A DNA stretch of 24,181 bases, from positions 1 through 24,181 of the forward strand of contig CAMZIX010000007.1 in NCBI GenBank assembly GCA_947307375.1, in the 5' to 3' direction. Source of the stretch: an uncultured Clostridia bacterium (GTDB lineage Bacteria > Bacillota_A > Clostridia > Oscillospirales > Oscillospiraceae). Positions within the stretch are counted from its first letter, which is position 1, and each line of letters starts with the position of its first letter. Below, piece by piece: positions 22,656 through 24,181 of this stretch. The notes beneath the pieces are model-generated. The model saw only the letters and a list, made by a program, of their open reading frames with translations, was not told where the DNA came from and did not search any database. The translations under genes were made by a program, and so were the position numbers.

Positions 22656-23786
22656 ATGACGAAACTCCCCGCTCTGCGGCAGGATCGCCCCTCCGTCCGG
22701 AGCCGGATCTACCGCACGCTCTATGATTCGCAGGATTTTTGCTCCCGCCAGAGCCTGGCGGAGATCTGCGGCATCAGCATGCCGACCCTGTATCAGAACC
22801 TGAACGAGCTGATCGCCGAAGGCCTCGTCCGCTTCTCCGGCGAGGAGCAGTCCACCGGCGGCCGCCGGGCCCAGGGGCTGGACATCGTGCCGGACGCGCG
22901 CTTTTCCGTCGGCATATCGATCAGCGAGCGGACGCTGCGCCTGGTCGCGGCCAATCTGCGCCTGCAGGAGCTGGCCTATGTCTCGCTGCCCTTTGACGTG
23001 CACGGCTGCCTGGATGGCAGCTCCCCGAAGGTCGCCGCCTGTCTGGAGGACTTCCTCAACGCCCATTCGCTCGACCGCTCCCGGCTGCTGGGCGTGTGCG
23101 TGACCGTGCCGGGCCTTGTCAGCGAGGATCACCTCCTGCTGTACTTCGCCCCCACGCTTGATCTGCGCAATGTCCCGATGGCGGAGCTGCTGGGCGAGAT
23201 CCCCTATCCGGTCTTTGTCGACAACGACGGCTCGGCCAGCGGCCACGCGGAATGCTTCGTGCGGCGCTCTTCCTGGAACATGGCCTATCTCTCGCTGGAA
23301 AACGGCGTCGGCGGCGCGGTGCTGGTGGGCGGCAGCCCCTACACGGGCGACCACAGCCGCAGCGGCGAGTTCGGCCACATCTGCGTCGAGCCGGGCGGCC
23401 TGCGCTGCGCCTGCGGCAAGCTGGGCTGTCTGGAGCCCTACTGTTCCCCGCAGCGGATCGAAAACAGCCTCGGCGTATCGCCGGAGGAGTTCTTCCGCGG
23501 CGTGGCCGAGCACAAGCCCGAATACGAAGCGCTGCTGTACGACATGCTGCGGCATCTGGCCGTCGCGATCAACAGCATCCGGATGTCGCTCGACTGCGAC
23601 GTGGTGCTGGGCGGCTTCCTCAGCGAATACCTCGTGCCCTATCTGCCGATCCTGCGCCGCTACGTCCTCGCCGGCAACCCCTTTGAGGAGAACGCCGATT
23701 TCGTGCAGTTCAGCACCCTGCGCCGGCACATCACGCCCCTCGGCGCCGCGCTTTACTACATCCGCGAATTCGTCGAAAGCGTCTGA
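22656..23786 (+). CDS. ROK-family transcriptional regulator (XylR/NagC type)
   Basis: This 376-aa protein has an N-terminal winged helix-turn-helix (about residues 12-75, with ISMPTLYQNLNELIAEGLV as the recognition part and GRR at 69-71) followed by a ROK sugar-binding domain. The ROK zinc site is complete: H241 in GEFGHICVEPGG and C251, C253, C258 in CACGKLGCLEPYC. DNDGSASGHAE (189-199) is the sugar-contact loop. The N-terminal phosphate loop of true sugar kinases (DxGGTK) is replaced by GISISERT, so it is a regulator, not a kinase. The ATG at 22656 is preferred over an upstream start because of the ribosome binding site. Divergence from the pentose island makes it the likely repressor, with a pentose or its phosphate as inducer. 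Confidence 0.92.
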   Translation: MTKLPALRQDRPSVRSRIYRTLYDSQDFCSRQSLAEICGISMPTLYQNLNELIAEGLVRFSGEEQSTGGRRAQGLDIVPDARFSVGISISERTLRLVAANLRLQELAYVSLPFDVHGCLDGSSPKVAACLEDFLNAHSLDRSRLLGVCVTVPGLVSEDHLLLYFAPTLDLRNVPMAELLGEIPYPVFVDNDGSASGHAECFVRRSSWNMAYLSLENGVGGAVLVGGSPYTGDHSRSGEFGHICVEPGGLRCACGKLGCLEPYCSPQRIENSLGVSPEEFFRGVAEHKPEYEALLYDMLRHLAVAINSIRMSLDCDVVLGGFLSEYLVPYLPILRRYVLAGNPFEENADFVQFSTLRRHITPLGAALYYIREFVESV

Positions 23787-23792
23787 ATATAC

Positions 23793-23834
23793 AGAAAAAA
23801 GCAGCCGGTCCGAAAGGACCGGCTGCTTTTTTCT
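23793..23834 (+). terminator. Strong terminator of the ROK regulator gene
   Basis: A perfect 19-bp stem (23793-23811 with 23816-23834) with a GAAA tetraloop ends in a T-run. It begins six bases after the regulator stop. The A-run on the left side would also make it work in the opposite direction. Confidence 0.92.
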
Positions 23835-23841
23835 GATTGCC

Positions 23842-24009
23842 TCGCAGAGTTTTTTCGCCGCAGCGAAAAAAGAAATCAAATCGTGTTTTCCGGGGGCGTG
23901 TACCTCGGAAAACACACTTTGCGCCCCGCCAGTGTGCGAGCGGAGCAAGTGCGCGCAGCGGGGCGAGATCCTTCTCAACGGAGAGCCCAGCGAAGCGGGG
24001 CTCCGTTGA
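23842..24009. repeat. Cluster of four hairpin-forming inverted repeats in an intergenic region
   Basis: Four separate perfect or near-perfect inverted repeats are packed into about 165 bp: 9 bp (23850-23858 with 23863-23871), 10 bp (23883-23892 with 23906-23915), 8 bp (23922-23929 with 23958-23965) and 8 bp (23976-23983 with 24001-24008). No credible gene is present; open frames through it have no ribosome binding site. It may be a mosaic extragenic repeat, a structured RNA, or a multi-part terminator for the minus-strand gene that follows. Confidence 0.55.
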
Positions 24010-24011
24010 AT

Positions 24012-24181
24012 TTAGATCAGAATGCCGCGCTTTTTCGCTTCGAACGTGAGCTCGTCGCGGAAATTCGGGTGCGCGATCGCGATCAGCTGCTTGGCGCGGC
24101 TCGAGAGCGGCTCGCCGCGCAGGTGCGCCACGCCGTACTCGGTGACGATGTAGTCGACGTCGTTCTTGCTGGTCGTGACGA
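24012..24181 (-). CDS. Acetyl-CoA hydrolase/CoA-transferase family protein, C-terminal end (5' truncated by window edge)
   Basis: Only the last 56 codons are visible, ending in TAA at 24012-24014. The translated segment (VTTSKNDVDYIVTEYGVAHLRG, then SSRAKQLIAIAHPNFRDELTFEAKKRGILI) has the C-terminal signature of the acetyl-CoA hydrolase / 4-hydroxybutyrate or butyryl-CoA:acetate CoA-transferase family, where VTEYGVAxLRG is strongly conserved. These enzymes move CoA between carboxylates in fermentation. The exact substrate cannot be told from this piece. The gene runs toward the ROK regulator gene and ends just before the hairpin cluster. Confidence 0.85.
   Translation of the reverse strand, partial: VTTSKNDVDYIVTEYGVAHLRGEPLSSRAKQLIAIAHPNFRDELTFEAKKRGILI

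Noticed and set aside
22656..23786. ROK protein as a sugar kinase
   Set aside because: It has an N-terminal DNA-binding domain and lacks the phosphate-binding DxGGTK loop of ROK kinases.
23842..24009. CRISPR-like or insertion-sequence remnant
   Set aside because: The hairpins have different arms and no regular spacing, and no transposase fragment or target duplication is seen.

Overview
The window is GC-rich (roughly 60% or more), with dense, mostly co-directional genes, strong AAGGAGG-type ribosome binding sites and lipoprotein-type (LAAC) binding proteins. This points to a GC-rich Gram-positive gut-type bacterium of the Clostridia (Oscillospiraceae-like). That placement is inferred from gene content and was not tested by a search. 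No rRNA, tRNA, CRISPR array or recognisable transposase is visible.

Layout. (1) 1-870: the 3' end of an mgtE magnesium transporter, closed by a long hairpin. (2) 867-2619, minus strand: a TPR protein overlapping a DUF4037 nucleotidyltransferase-like protein. (3) 2767-6928, plus strand: a three-gene ABC importer of the ferric-iron/phosphonate type (lipoprotein, fused double permease, ATPase) with a clear sigma-A promoter, an attenuator-like hairpin after the binding protein and a strong terminator. (4) 6932-22351, minus strand: a 15-kb pentose uptake and catabolism island. (5) 22656-23786, plus strand: a divergent ROK-family regulator. (6) 23842-24009: a hairpin-rich intergenic stretch, then the C-terminal end of an acetyl-CoA hydrolase/transferase-family gene.

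The island, in transcription order, is: a double substrate-binding lipoprotein; YtfR-like ATPase; YtfT-like permease; YjfF-like permease; FGGY kinase; AraD epimerase; then a second promoter; MmsA(GguA)-like ATPase; MmsB(GguB)-like permease; then a small membrane protein; xylulokinase; DUF4867 protein; FucI/AraA-type isomerase; and a 146-aa unknown protein. The likely chemistry is isomerisation of an aldopentose, phosphorylation by one of two FGGY kinases, and epimerisation by AraD to D-xylulose 5-phosphate.

The most striking item is the 666-aa binding protein at 20351-22351. It is one lipoprotein made of a complete ChvE/MmsA-system-type sugar-binding domain followed, after a linker of about 15 residues, by a complete YtfQ-type (furanose) sugar-binding domain. 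The island encodes the membrane and ATPase parts of exactly these two transporter classes (MmsAB and YtfR/YtfT/YjfF) but no separate binding protein for either. This suggests a single bifunctional binding protein feeding two different ABC importers, perhaps for pyranose and furanose forms of the same pentose. Both transporter units start from near-identical promoters (TTGACA, 17 bp, TAAAAT, with a shared 12-nt block), which fits joint control.
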